Assembly: GCF_900101785.1 (NCBI RefSeq) | Contig: NZ_LT629688.1 | Span: 2,790,001 to 2,854,000 of the forward strand | Length of the DNA: 64,000 bases | Origin: Auraticoccus monumenti | Lineage (GTDB): Bacteria > Actinomycetota > Actinomycetes > Propionibacteriales > Propionibacteriaceae | Reading direction: 5' to 3' | In this document: positions 44,912 through 53,899 of the stretch, piece by piece | Position numbering within the stretch: position 1 is the stretch's first letter | Layout of the letters: every line of letters begins with the position of its first letter | Notes under the pieces: model-generated | The model's database searches: none | Told to the model about the DNA's origin: nothing | The model's input: the letters and a program-made list of their open reading frames with translations, nothing else | Position numbers and translations under genes: made by a program

Positions 44912-47900
44912 CGCTGCCCCCGGTGCTGCAGGAGCGGCTGCCACACGGTGAGCGCGAGCGCGCCGAAGCGGTGCCGGACGCCGGTGGCCGCGTGCAGCCG
45001 CTCGCCGGCCTCCTCGGCGGTGAGGTCCTCCAGGGTGGTGCCCACCAGGGTGCTCCAGGTCTTGTCGCGGGACAGCTCGCGGGCGGCGGAGCTCTCCACC
45101 TGCCGCTGGGCCAGCGCCTCGTCGTCACCGTGACCGGCGGCGCGGGCGCGGGCGTAGGACTCCGCGGTCTGCACCGGCAGCGGCGCGGGCCGCTGCAGCC
45201 CCTCCAGGTGCAGCGCGACCAGCTGGGCCAGCAGCTGCCGGGCCCGTTCCGGGGCCACCGGGGCCAGCTCGACCGGCTGGGACCACCGGTCCACCCGACC
45301 GATGGAGCGCGCCCGCCACTCGGTGTCCGGTCTCCCGGCGGCGAGCAGCAGCAGGTCCACCCACGCCTCGAGCTGGTGCCGGGCCCCGACCTTGGAGTAG
45401 CGCAGCGCGGTCACGGTGTCCTCGCGCACCCCGGTCACCGCCCCGCTCAGGGTCTGCGCGCCGAGGTCGACCCGGGCCTTCACGGTGGTCGGCACCTGAT
45501 GCGGGTCGATGCCGGCCACCCGGACGATGCCGTCGATGTGCTCGCGGACCTCCTCCAGCAGGGCCTCGCCCAGCGGCCCCGGCGGCAGGTCGCCGCGCAG
45601 CAGCTCGGCGCGGCGGAGACGGGACCAGCTCTGGCCCTGCAGGGCGCCGGCCAGGACCCGGCTGCCGATGGCCCAGCGCTGCAGGCCGTCCGGGGCGATG
45701 GGCATCTCGTCGGGCCGCTCCTCCTCGTCGCGCCCGGGCACCAGCCCGAACCGGGCCCGGACGAAGGCCTGGCCGGGGTGGGTCAGGAAGCGCTTCAGGT
45801 CGCTGACCTCCACCGTGCTGGACGGATCGAGCACCGGCAGCGCGGTCACGTCCAGACCCGGCTCGGGCACCCGGGGACGGGCGGCGGCCCGCGCCCCCTG
45901 CAGCGCGGTGGCGTCGAAGCTCAGCGGCTCGCCGCCTCCCGGGCCGACGGTGAAGTTGGCGGGAGCGAAGGGCTGCAGCGGGTGCCGGGTGCGGACCAGC
46001 TCGCTGACCGGCGTCTCCCGCCCGTCACGTCCCGCCCGCCCGGTCGTCGCCGTCTCGTCCAGGGCGTCCAGCAGCTCCCGCAGCGGGACCGCGTCGGGGC
46101 GGCGGTCGTTGGTGCGCGGGTCCGCCCCGGAGTGCACCACCACCAGCCGCTCGCGGGCCGACATCACCGCGTCGAGCAGCAGCTGGCGGTCCTCGCTGAG
46201 CCGGTCGCGGTCGCCGACCACGGGCTCGCGGGCCAGCACGTCGTCGCCGTCCACGGCGCCGCGGCGGGGGAAGACCCCGTCGTCGACGCCGAGCAGGCAG
46301 ACCACCCGGTGCGGCACCGAGCGCATCGGGGACAGGGTGCACATGGTCAGCGAACCGGTGCGGAAGTTGCCGCGGCTGGGCCGCCCGCGGAGCTCGTCGG
46401 CGAGCAGCGCCCGGAAGTCGCTGGGGCTGAGCGCCGGCGAGGGCTCCGGCGGGTGCGCGCCCACCAGGTCGGCCAGCTGGCCGAAGGCGTGGGACAGCTG
46501 CCACTGCTCGTCGGTCGGCACCGCGGTCAGCGACTCCAGCGCCGTCCGGCAGGCCTCCACCCACTGCTGCACGCCCTGGGGCTCGGAGAAGGACGTCACC
46601 GCGCGCCGGACCCGGCTGACCAGCTCGGCCAGCCCGCCGACCAGCTCCACCTCCGAGCTGTCCACGCCGTCCAGCGGGAGCACGTGCCCGATGCTGGGCT
46701 GGCCGTCCTCGCTCATCGCGACGCCGAGCAGCATCCGCTGCAGCCCCGCGGCCCAGGTGTTCTGCGCGAACCCGCCCATGCCGAACTGGGCCCGGTGCAG
46801 GTGGTCCAGCCCCCAGCGCACGCCGGACTGCTCGAGCAGCTCGGCCAGCCGCAGCTGGTCGTCGGCGCGGAAGCCGAAGCGGCGGGCGACCGCGGGGGCG
46901 GCGGCCAGGTCGAGCAGGGACGCGGCGCCGGCTCTGGCCGTGGCGAGGTCGAGCAGGTCGACCAGCAGCTCCAGCAGCGGGTTCACCTGCCGCAGGGAGC
47001 GGTCGGCGAGTCGCACCCGCAACCGGTGACCGGGGTGCACCGGACCCTCCTCGTCCTCGGTGGCCAGCCCGAAGCAGGCCTGGACCAGCGGGGCGAAGGT
47101 CTCGATGTCGGGGCACATCACCACGACGTCGCGTGGCTCGAGGGTGGGGTCGTCGCTGAGCAGGCCGAGCAGGACGTCGCGCAGCACCTCGACCTGGCGG
47201 TCCGGGCCGTGGGAGGAGTGCAGCTGCACCGAGGTGTCGTCCACACGCAGCTGGTGGCGCTGGTCACCCGGTCGGGCGTGGTCGGCCTGGACGTCGGCCT
47301 GCAGCCAGCCCAGCAGCGTGTCGGGGGTGGGTGCGGCCACCGGCTCCTGCTGGCGGGTGGGCAGCGCGGCGAGCAGCAGCTGGAGCTCGCGCTGGTCGCG
47401 GCCCAGCCGCTCGTTGAGCCGGTGCCGGGCCGCGGTGGTGGCCGAGGTGGGCCGGCGGTGGCTGGAGCGCGGGAGGAGGCCGTCCGGGCCGGGCGCGACG
47501 GAGAGCGGCTCGTCGTCCAGACGCCGCCACAGCCCGGGAGAGGAGTGCGGCAGCCACAGGTGGACCTCGCGGTCGTGTGCCAGCGCCTCCAGCAGCCGGA
47601 GCTGGCGGCGGTCGATCCGGCTGGGCCCGAAGACGGAGAACCGGGGCGGCAGTCCGGCCCGCTCGGGCTCGGCGTGCAGGGTGCGGCAGGCTGCCTCCAG
47701 GCGGGCCGCCGGGTGCGGGGCGTCGAGCCGGGCGGCCACCGCCCGCCACAGCGGGGGCTGCCAGGCCAGGTCCGGCTCGAGGGCGCCGAGGGTGGAGCCG
47801 ACGTCGCGACCGGCGGCCCAGGCCGTCAGCATGCCGGGGCGCTCGGCGGCGTACCCGGCGAAGAGGCGGGCCAGCCGGCGGGCGGTCGTCCACCGGCGCC

Positions 47901-48372
47901 CGACCCGGCGTCCGCTGGCGTCCTCCTCGCCCAGGTGGGCCGCGACCGGCGCGAACCAGGGCTCGGCGGCCAGCTCGTCGAAGACGGCGAGCAGGGTCCA
48001 GACCAGGCGGCGGGGGTGCCAGGGGTCGCCGTCCTCGTCCTCGCCCAGGACCCGGCGGACCGTGTCGTCGAGCAGTCGGCTGAGGGTGGGCATGGCCACC
48101 CCGGCGCAGATGCCCTCACCGCCGGCGTCGAGCCGCTCGGCCAGGGACTGGGCCAGCCAGCGCTCCACCCCGGGGGTGGGGACGCAGACCAGCTCGGTGG
48201 CGAAGGGGTCGCTGCCGGGGGCGGGGGTGGCGAGCAGCGCCGCCAGCCCGTCGGCCAGCAGGTCGCCCCGGGCGCTGCGGTGCAGGACGATGCCGGGCGC
48301 GCGCGCGGGAGGCGCGCTCGGCGGGAGCGGGGCGTCGGCGGGCTCGAGGCCGTCCAGCAGGTCCTGGGTCAT
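44908..48372 (-). CDS. recC: RecC: exodeoxyribonuclease V gamma subunit
   Basis: An 1154-residue RecC. The landmarks are IVLHRSARGDLLADGLAALL, TPGVERWLAQSLAERL, MPTLSRLLDDTVRRV and a helicase-like fold without Walker motifs. The C-terminal RecB-like nuclease fold (SDLKRFLTHPGQAFVRARFG) lacks catalytic residues, as in E. coli RecC, which scans for Chi. ATG 48372 has a -10-like TAGGGT about 9 nt upstream, so its transcript probably has almost no leader. recC is the first gene of the recCBD operon. Confidence 0.93.
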   Translation of the reverse strand: MTQDLLDGLEPADAPLPPSAPPARAPGIVLHRSARGDLLADGLAALLATPAPGSDPFATELVCVPTPGVERWLAQSLAERLDAGGEGICAGVAMPTLSRLLDDTVRRVLGEDEDGDPWHPRRLVWTLLAVFDELAAEPWFAPVAAHLGEEDASGRRVGRRWTTARRLARLFAGYAAERPGMLTAWAAGRDVGSTLGALEPDLAWQPPLWRAVAARLDAPHPAARLEAACRTLHAEPERAGLPPRFSVFGPSRIDRRQLRLLEALAHDREVHLWLPHSSPGLWRRLDDEPLSVAPGPDGLLPRSSHRRPTSATTAARHRLNERLGRDQRELQLLLAALPTRQQEPVAAPTPDTLLGWLQADVQADHARPGDQRHQLRVDDTSVQLHSSHGPDRQVEVLRDVLLGLLSDDPTLEPRDVVVMCPDIETFAPLVQACFGLATEDEEGPVHPGHRLRVRLADRSLRQVNPLLELLVDLLDLATARAGAASLLDLAAAPAVARRFGFRADDQLRLAELLEQSGVRWGLDHLHRAQFGMGGFAQNTWAAGLQRMLLGVAMSEDGQPSIGHVLPLDGVDSSEVELVGGLAELVSRVRRAVTSFSEPQGVQQWVEACRTALESLTAVPTDEQWQLSHAFGQLADLVGAHPPEPSPALSPSDFRALLADELRGRPSRGNFRTGSLTMCTLSPMRSVPHRVVCLLGVDDGVFPRRGAVDGDDVLAREPVVGDRDRLSEDRQLLLDAVMSARERLVVVHSGADPRTNDRRPDAVPLRELLDALDETATTGRAGRDGRETPVSELVRTRHPLQPFAPANFTVGPGGGEPLSFDATALQGARAAARPRVPEPGLDVTALPVLDPSSTVEVSDLKRFLTHPGQAFVRARFGLVPGRDEEERPDEMPIAPDGLQRWAIGSRVLAGALQGQSWSRLRRAELLRGDLPPGPLGEALLEEVREHIDGIVRVAGIDPHQVPTTVKARVDLGAQTLSGAVTGVREDTVTALRYSKVGARHQLEAWVDLLLLAAGRPDTEWRARSIGRVDRWSQPVELAPVAPERARQLLAQLVALHLEGLQRPAPLPVQTAESYARARAAGHGDDEALAQRQVESSAARELSRDKTWSTLVGTTLEDLTAEEAGERLHAATGVRHRFGALALTVWQPLLQHRGQR

Positions 48373-48442
48373 CGTGGGCCAACCCTAGGCAACCCCGCTG
48401 ACAGTTCCCGCCGACGCCCGTCCGGCGGATGGGACGGGGCCC

Positions 48443-48688
48443 TCAGGCCAGGCTGTTCAGCTTCTGCATCACCTGCACGGCGCTGGGGTTGGTGGCGCTG
48501 GTGCCGTCGGCGAAGACGAGCGTGGGCACCGTCCGGTTGCCGCCGTTGATCCTGGTCACCACCGAGGCCGCCTCGGGCTGGTCCTCGATGTCGACCTCGT
48601 CGTAGGCGATGCCGTTGCGGTCGAGCTGGCTCTTCAGGCGTCGGCAGTAGCCGCACCAGGAGGTGGTGTACATCGTCACGTCGGTCAT
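48443..48688 (-). CDS. Mycoredoxin (glutaredoxin-like)
   Basis: An 81-residue glutaredoxin-fold protein with active site SWCGYC and the cis-proline segment RTVPTLVFADG. The CGYC motif and size match mycoredoxin-1, which reduces mycothiol-protein mixed disulfides in actinobacteria. It lies 70 bp upstream of recC, on the same strand, but does not read into it by overlap. A hairpin with alternative arms lies immediately before its start codon. Confidence 0.93.
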   Translation of the reverse strand: MTDVTMYTTSWCGYCRRLKSQLDRNGIAYDEVDIEDQPEAASVVTRINGGNRTVPTLVFADGTSATNPSAVQVMQKLNSLA

Positions 48689-48689
48689 G

Positions 48690-48753
48690 GCTGCGGAACG
48701 GGCCGGTGGCGTCCGGCATTCCCGCCGAAGCCGTTCCGCAGCCGTTCCGCAGC
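48690..48753 (-). repeat. 12-nt inverted repeat with duplicated arm before the mycoredoxin start
   Basis: GCTGCGGAACGG at 48690-48701 is the exact complement of CCGTTCCGCAGC at 48731-48742 and again at 48742-48753. The arms can pair in two ways, with loops of 29 or 40 nt. The element ends 1 nt before the mycoredoxin ATG on the minus strand and 14 nt after the upstream gene's stop. It may act as the terminator of that gene, or as a leader structure controlling mycoredoxin translation. Confidence 0.6.
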
Positions 48754-48766
48754 CGCCGTGGACCGT

Positions 48767-50197
48767 TCAGCGGCGGGTCAGCCAGTCCAGCTGGACGTAG
48801 TCGATGTTGAAGTTCTGGTACTCCGTGGACGGCATCTCGATCCGCAGCCGGTGCGCCCCGCGGTCGAACCAGCGCTCCTCGACCGCGACCCGACGCAGGG
48901 CGTTGTGGTCGGTGGTGTTGGGCACCGAGAGGGTCGCGCCGGGCTCGCCGTCCCACGTCATGACCATCGTCCCCGCGGGGTCGTAGGGGCTGGACACCCG
49001 GGCCGAGACGGCGTAACGCCCGGGGACCACCACCTCCACGTCGTACTCGACCCACTCCCCGCCGCGGATCCACCCCAGCGACCGGGCACCACGCAGGGTG
49101 CAGACGTCGAGGCGGTCCTGCTCGGGGGAGACGGAGGCGCAGCGGTTGTCGTCGGTGTCGTGGTAGGCGACGCCCTCCCCGCCGGCCCGCGGCTCCTCGG
49201 CCTGGACCCGCACGGTGCGGGGGCCGCGCTGACGGTCCCAGAACCGGATGTCGCCACGGTCGCGCCAGTGGACGAGGGCCTCGACGTTGTCGGTCTGGAT
49301 CATCGACGCGCGGTAGCGCTGCACCACCGTCTCCCAGCCGAGGTCGGGATCCCTCCGCAGCGAGGTCTCGTCGGTGTGGCCCGCGGCCAGGGACTCCCAC
49401 ATCGTGTTGATCCAGACCCGGCCCCGCCCAGCCAGCTGGCTCAGGTACTCCGGCTGGGCCTGCGCGTCCGTGGCCCGGTCGAAGATGACCTCCACGGCGA
49501 CCGGCTGGCGGCCGGAGAACTGCAGGGCCTGGGCCCAGGTGCCGTCGTCGACCACGTGCATGTACTCGATCTCGGGGTCGCGGGCCATGAAGGCCTCGGC
49601 CTGGGCGACGTCCGGGCTGCCCTTGAACAGGCCGTGGTCGACCGTGCCCGTCTGCTGCAGCACCTGCAGGATCTCCTCGCGGAAGGGCCAGCCCTTGTCC
49701 AGGTTCACGAGCGCCCGGCCCCGGACGACCTCCATCGCCTCGGCGAGGGTGGGCACGGGGTGCTCGGTGACCCGGGCGGCGGCGCCCCCCAGGCCCTCCT
49801 TCAGGTGCAGACGTCGGACCTGCTCCAGGGTGAGGGAGCTGACCGCGCCCGACCCGTCGGTGGTCCGGTTGACCGAGGTGTCGTGCATCAGGACCGGGAC
49901 GCCGTCGGAGGTGAGCCGGACGTCGATCTCGACGACCTCGGCCCCGTCCTCGACGGCCGCCTCGATCGCGGCCAGCGAGTTCTCCGGGGCGTCGCGCCAC
50001 TGCCCACGGTGCGCGGCCACGAGCAGGTCGGCGCCAGGGCCGTGGCGGTGCAGCTCGGTGCGGATCCGGTCGATGCCGGCCAGGGCCCCGTCTCGACCCG
50101 CCGCGTCAGCGGCGACGGGTAGCGGGCCGGCTGCGAGGACGGCGGCGGTGAGGGTGGCGATGGTGAGGACGAGGGCGCTGCGGACGCGGATGGGCAC
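48767..50197 (-). CDS. Secreted glycerophosphodiester phosphodiesterase with CBM6-like domain
   Basis: A 476-residue exported enzyme. A signal peptide at the N-terminus (RVRSALVLTIATLTAAVLAA) is followed by a GDPD TIM barrel with VAAHRGQWRDAPENSL, VVEIDVRLTSDGVPVLMHD and the catalytic His, Glu and Asp positions. The C-terminal domain (about 325-476) is beta-rich, with RVQAEEPRAGGEGVAYHD and WVEYDVEVVVPGRYAVSARV, typical of family 6 carbohydrate-binding modules. It probably acts on cell-wall or environmental glycerophosphodiesters. GTG 50197 has AAGGGA 6 nt upstream; the longer frame to 50251 has no better signal peptide. It is separate from the sugar operon by 171 bp. Confidence 0.9.
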   Translation of the reverse strand: MPIRVRSALVLTIATLTAAVLAAGPLPVAADAAGRDGALAGIDRIRTELHRHGPGADLLVAAHRGQWRDAPENSLAAIEAAVEDGAEVVEIDVRLTSDGVPVLMHDTSVNRTTDGSGAVSSLTLEQVRRLHLKEGLGGAAARVTEHPVPTLAEAMEVVRGRALVNLDKGWPFREEILQVLQQTGTVDHGLFKGSPDVAQAEAFMARDPEIEYMHVVDDGTWAQALQFSGRQPVAVEVIFDRATDAQAQPEYLSQLAGRGRVWINTMWESLAAGHTDETSLRRDPDLGWETVVQRYRASMIQTDNVEALVHWRDRGDIRFWDRQRGPRTVRVQAEEPRAGGEGVAYHDTDDNRCASVSPEQDRLDVCTLRGARSLGWIRGGEWVEYDVEVVVPGRYAVSARVSSPYDPAGTMVMTWDGEPGATLSVPNTTDHNALRRVAVEERWFDRGAHRLRIEMPSTEYQNFNIDYVQLDWLTRR

Positions 50198-50368
50198 AGG
50201 GGTCCCTTTCTGGACGGGGATGGTGTCCCCATCCGACCGGTCACGAGCCACGCGCCGGTGACGCCCTGCCCACCAGCGGGTGATGGCTCGACGGCGGGTG
50301 GACGTCGCCCGAACCGCGTGGTGGCGACCCCGGTCCCCGCTGAGCGCGAGCGACGGACCCAGCCCGCC

Positions 50369-51343
50369 TCAGCTGGCCGGGACGGTGGCTCCCGGGGGCG
50401 ACCAGGACAGCCACCGCGCGGGGTTCTCCACCAGCACGGCCTCCGTGGCCTCGTCCCCGATCGCCGAACGGACCCGCGGGAGGTAGCGCTCGGTGAGGTA
50501 GCGCATCCCCGGGAACCCGCCGTAGCCCCGGTAGCGGCTGGCCCGGGCGACGTCCCCACCCAGGAGCAGCCGGTCGCCGTGCCCGAGGTCCACGACGGCG
50601 GCCAGGCAGGCCACCAGCTCCGACTCCGGGACCGCGGCGTAGCGGGCGGCGCCGTCGTGGCCGAGGTAGGCGCCGCGCCCGGCCAGCGAGGCGTGCAGCC
50701 CGGGGTCGGGGACCCGGTCGACGTGGGCGAGCGCGACGGCGTCGGCGGGGACGCCCTCGGCAGCGAGGAGGTCCAGCACCTCGTGACCGGCCGAGCAGTG
50801 CTCCAGGTGCACCACCACCGGCGCACCGGTGGCGGCGTGGGCGGCCCCGACCGCGGTGACGGCGCGACGGGTCAGCGGTGGCAGCGACCAGTAGCCGGCG
50901 GCCACCTTGAGCACCCCCGCGCGGACGCCGGTGTGCTCACCGCCGCCGCGGGCCGAGGTCGCGTCGTCGGCGACTGCGCAGCCCTGCACCAGGTCGCGGG
51001 TGAGGCGGTCGGCCAGCTGCTCCTCGGTCAGCCCGTGCACCCAGTGCCCGTCCCCGTAGTGCTCCGGACGGTGCAGCCCGGTGGTCGCCACCACGGCCAG
51101 CCCGGAGGCCGCCGACAGCCGGGCCAGCGCGGCCGGTGACCGCCCGAGCCCCAGCGGGGTGGCGTCCACCACGGTGTCGGTGCCGTGCGCGCGGACGTCA
51201 GCCGCCTCGGCGGTGGAGGCGTCCTCGTCGTCCAGCTCGTCCCCGGGCAGCAGCGGGCTCACCTGGAAGAAGTGCTCGTGGTAGTTCACCCGCCCGAGCC
51301 GGTCGGCCGCGACGTCACCGAGCACCGTGCGGACGGTCCCCAT
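50369..51343 (-). CDS. Phosphotriesterase-family metal hydrolase
   Basis: A 324-residue amidohydrolase-fold protein of the phosphotriesterase-like group. It starts with a short strand and VNYHEHFFQ, the HxH metal pair. KVAAGYWSLPPL is near the carboxylated Lys region, and VVVHLEHCSAGHE and VALAHVDRVPD give further His ligands; LLLGGDVARAS provides the Asp. In sugar operons such proteins are usually lactonases, or hydrolases of phosphorylated sugars. It is the last gene of the catabolic operon; ATG 51343 shares one base with the stop of the gene upstream (TGATG). Confidence 0.85.
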   Translation of the reverse strand: MGTVRTVLGDVAADRLGRVNYHEHFFQVSPLLPGDELDDEDASTAEAADVRAHGTDTVVDATPLGLGRSPAALARLSAASGLAVVATTGLHRPEHYGDGHWVHGLTEEQLADRLTRDLVQGCAVADDATSARGGGEHTGVRAGVLKVAAGYWSLPPLTRRAVTAVGAAHAATGAPVVVHLEHCSAGHEVLDLLAAEGVPADAVALAHVDRVPDPGLHASLAGRGAYLGHDGAARYAAVPESELVACLAAVVDLGHGDRLLLGGDVARASRYRGYGGFPGMRYLTERYLPRVRSAIGDEATEAVLVENPARWLSWSPPGATVPAS

Positions 51344-52287
51344 CAGCCCGGGTCGGCGGCCAGGGCGCTCAGCCGCTCCACGGTCGCGGGAGGCATCTCG
51401 ACGTGGAACACCTCGGCGATGACCTGGGTCCAGCCGTGGATGAAGTAGCGCCACCCGTCGACGACGGTCAGGTCGCGCTCCTCCTGCTGGGCCCGGGCGT
51501 CGGCCAGCAGCTCCAGGCTGCCGCGGTAGTTCAGCTCCCACACCCACGAGGAGCGGGGGAAGGTGACCCCGCGCGAGAGCGGGGAGCCGGGACGGTCCTT
51601 GCCCAGACCGGTGGCGTTGACCACCAGCGAGCCGGCCGGCAGGTCGGCCAGCAGGTGGTCGGCGGGGCCGTCGACGAGCTCGTAGCCGAACAGGTCGGGG
51701 TCGAGACCGCCGCGCCGGTGGACCCCGGCGAGGTGGTCCAGCCGGGGCTGGTCGACGTCGGTGCAGACGATCCGGGCCGGCGGGTCGGCGCGCTGGGCCA
51801 GGCACCAGGTGATGGCGGCCCCCGCACCCCCCGACCCGAGGCACAGCACCTGGGCCGGGGACCCGCTGAAGTGCCCCTCGGGGAGGAACTCGGCCATGGC
51901 CAGGGCCGCGGTGACCGGGTCCTTCGCGTGGCCCAGCAGCCGGCCGTCGCGCTTGGAGATGGAGGAGACCTCACCGCACAGCCGCGCGAAGTCGTCCAGC
52001 TCGTCGAAGAGGTCCGCGGCCGCGGCGTGCACTGAGATCTTGTGGGTGGTCACCAGCGCGCCCAGGTGGTCCGGGTCGTCGCGGATGGACTCGACCAGGG
52101 CGCGGTAGGTCTCCGGCGGGGCGTCCAGGGCGACGTCGTGGCCCTGCATCCGCCGGGTGGGCAGGCCGAGCTCCTCGGCCCAGCGCGGGAAGATGCGCAT
52201 GATCGAGGACGAGCCGGTGCTCACCCCCACGAAACCCATCCGCGGGCCGGTGGCCGACGGGTCGGTGGTCAGCGGGTCGGTGGTCAC
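51343..52287 (-). CDS. Shikimate dehydrogenase-like oxidoreductase
   Basis: A 314-residue protein with the AroE-like two-domain fold. N-terminal marks are FVGVSTGSSSIMRIFPRWAEELG and ALVTTHKISVHAA, where the Lys takes the place of the AroE catalytic lysine. The NAD(P) domain has VLCLGSGGAGAAITWCLA. The AroE substrate residues are not cleanly matched (GSSS instead of the SxS context), and it sits in a sugar operon, so a sugar-acid or cyclitol substrate is more likely than shikimate. GTG 52287 overlaps the aldolase stop (GTGA). Confidence 0.8.
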   Translation of the reverse strand: MTTDPLTTDPSATGPRMGFVGVSTGSSSIMRIFPRWAEELGLPTRRMQGHDVALDAPPETYRALVESIRDDPDHLGALVTTHKISVHAAAADLFDELDDFARLCGEVSSISKRDGRLLGHAKDPVTAALAMAEFLPEGHFSGSPAQVLCLGSGGAGAAITWCLAQRADPPARIVCTDVDQPRLDHLAGVHRRGGLDPDLFGYELVDGPADHLLADLPAGSLVVNATGLGKDRPGSPLSRGVTFPRSSWVWELNYRGSLELLADARAQQEERDLTVVDGWRYFIHGWTQVIAEVFHVEMPPATVERLSALAADPG

Positions 52288-52949
52288 AGGGCCGCCTCCT
52301 GCCAGGCGCGCTGGTACTCCCCGGCGCGGGTGGTCAGGGCGTCCCAGTCCCCGGCGGCCACGGCGGCCGGGGGGCAGAGGTCGCTGCCCGCCCCGACCGC
52401 GGCCACCCCCGCCTTCCGCCAGGCGGGGAGGTTGTCGGGGGAGACGCCGCCGGTGGGCATGAAGGCCACCGTGGGGAACGGCCCGCGCAGCGCGCCGAGG
52501 TAGGCGGGTCCGCCCAGGGAGGCCGGGAACAGCTTGACCACGTCCGCGCCCAGCGCCAGCGCGGTCATCACCTCGCTGGGGGTGATGGCCCCCAGCAGGC
52601 AGGCGACCCCGGTCTCCTTCATCGCCCCGGCCAGCTCGGCGGTGGTGCCGGGGCTGACCAGGAAGGTGGCGCCCGCCTCGACCGCGGTCCGGGCCTGCTC
52701 GGCGGTGGTCACCGTGCCCGCCCCGAGCACCGCCCCCTCCGGCAGCGACTCCCGCAGCGCCGCGATGGCCCGCGTCGCCTCCGGGGTGGAGAAGGTGACC
52801 TCGATGCCCAGCACGCCGCCGGCGGCCAGGGCCTCCGCGGCGCTGACGCAGGAGCGCCAGTCCGGGGCGCGGAGGACGGCGACCACGCCGACCTCCTGCA
52901 GACGGCGGACGGTACCGGTCGGTGTCGGGGGGCTGGTCGGTGTCGTCAT
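52284..52949 (-). CDS. KDPG/KHG-type aldolase
   Basis: A 221-residue class I aldolase of the 2-keto-3-deoxy-6-phosphogluconate / 4-hydroxy-2-oxoglutarate family. The conserved parts are VVAVLRAPDW, GIEVTFSTPEATRAI with the catalytic Glu, GAGTVTTAEQ, ATFLVSPGTT and the Schiff-base Lys in ADVVKLFPAS, then FMPTGGVSPDNL. It would cleave a 2-keto-3-deoxy sugar acid, or its phosphate, to pyruvate and an aldehyde. ATG 52949 overlaps the preceding stop (ATGA). Confidence 0.93.
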   Translation of the reverse strand: MTTPTSPPTPTGTVRRLQEVGVVAVLRAPDWRSCVSAAEALAAGGVLGIEVTFSTPEATRAIAALRESLPEGAVLGAGTVTTAEQARTAVEAGATFLVSPGTTAELAGAMKETGVACLLGAITPSEVMTALALGADVVKLFPASLGGPAYLGALRGPFPTVAFMPTGGVSPDNLPAWRKAGVAAVGAGSDLCPPAAVAAGDWDALTTRAGEYQRAWQEAAL

Positions 52950-53899
52950 CGGGTGACCTCTCGGACTCGGTGGGAGGGTGGACGACCGGCCAGGACGGCC
53001 AGCACGTCGTCGACGGCCATGGTGCCCATCAGGTCGATGGCCTGCACGGTCTGGGCCGCGCTGTGCGGGGTGAGCAGGACCCGGTCGCGGAGGTCCTCGG
53101 CCAGCAGCGGGCCCGGGACGTCGCGGCCCTCGCCCTGCAGGGTGTCGGCAGCGTAGCCGCCGAGCCGGCCCGCGCGCAGGGCGTCGGCCACGGCGTGCTC
53201 GTCGACCAGGTCGGCCCGGGCCGTGTTGACCAGCAGCGCGGAGGGTCGCAGCAGACCGAGCAGGCGCCGGTCGACCACCGTGGCCCCGCCGGGGACGTGC
53301 AGGCTGACCAGGTCCGCGCGGCGGGCCAGCTCCTCCAGCCCCACCAGCGGCAGGTCGCCGGCCTCGTCGAGGAAGGGGTCGTGGCCCACGACGCTGCACC
53401 CGAGGGCCGCCACCCGCGAGGCGAACGCCCGGCCCACCCGCCCGGCCCCGACCACGCCGACGGTCAGGGCGGAGAGCTCGCGACCGCGTCGCGGGGACCA
53501 GTCCCCGCCGCGCACCGCCCGGTCACCGGGGGCGACCTGGCGCAGGACGGCCAGGGCCAGGGCCAGCGCGTGGTCGGCCACGGCACCGGTGTTGGCCCCC
53601 GGGGTGTGGGTGACCACGACACCCCGCTCCGCGGCGGCGGCCAGGTCGACGGCGTCCACCCCGACCCCGTAGCGGGCCAGCACCCGCAGCCCCGGTGCGG
53701 CGTCGAGGTGCTCGGCGGTGACCGGCCCGACCCCGGCCACCCAGGCCGAGGCCCCGGCCAGGGTGTCGCGGCAGGCGTCCAACGGGTGGTCCGGGGGGAG
53801 CCGCCGCACCGTGCACCCGGCCACCCGGAGCCGGTCGAGCAGGTCGACCTCGCCGGAGGAGAAGGACCGGCTGGAGACGACGACCAGCGGAGCGGTCAC
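52946..53899 (-). CDS. D-2-hydroxyacid dehydrogenase (first of two)
   Basis: A 317-residue NAD-dependent dehydrogenase of the phosphoglycerate-dehydrogenase family. RYGVGVDAVDLAAA, the Rossmann loop VGVVGAGRVGRAFASRV and LVNTARADLVDE are present. The catalytic Arg, Glu and His are found in the last of these (NTAR), in LQGEGRD and in LLTPHSAAQT. It would interconvert a 2-oxo acid and a D-2-hydroxy acid. A second, divergent copy lies at 60324-61295 in the same operon. GTG 53899 overlaps the kinase stop (GTGA). Confidence 0.9.
   Translation of the reverse strand: MTAPLVVVSSRSFSSGEVDLLDRLRVAGCTVRRLPPDHPLDACRDTLAGASAWVAGVGPVTAEHLDAAPGLRVLARYGVGVDAVDLAAAAERGVVVTHTPGANTGAVADHALALALAVLRQVAPGDRAVRGGDWSPRRGRELSALTVGVVGAGRVGRAFASRVAALGCSVVGHDPFLDEAGDLPLVGLEELARRADLVSLHVPGGATVVDRRLLGLLRPSALLVNTARADLVDEHAVADALRAGRLGGYAADTLQGEGRDVPGPLLAEDLRDRVLLTPHSAAQTVQAIDLMGTMAVDDVLAVLAGRPPSHRVREVTR

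Noticed and set aside
44923-48549. Plus-strand frame of 1208 codons opposite recC
   Set aside because: It is non-coding shadow. At very high GC the antisense frames of long genes stay open.
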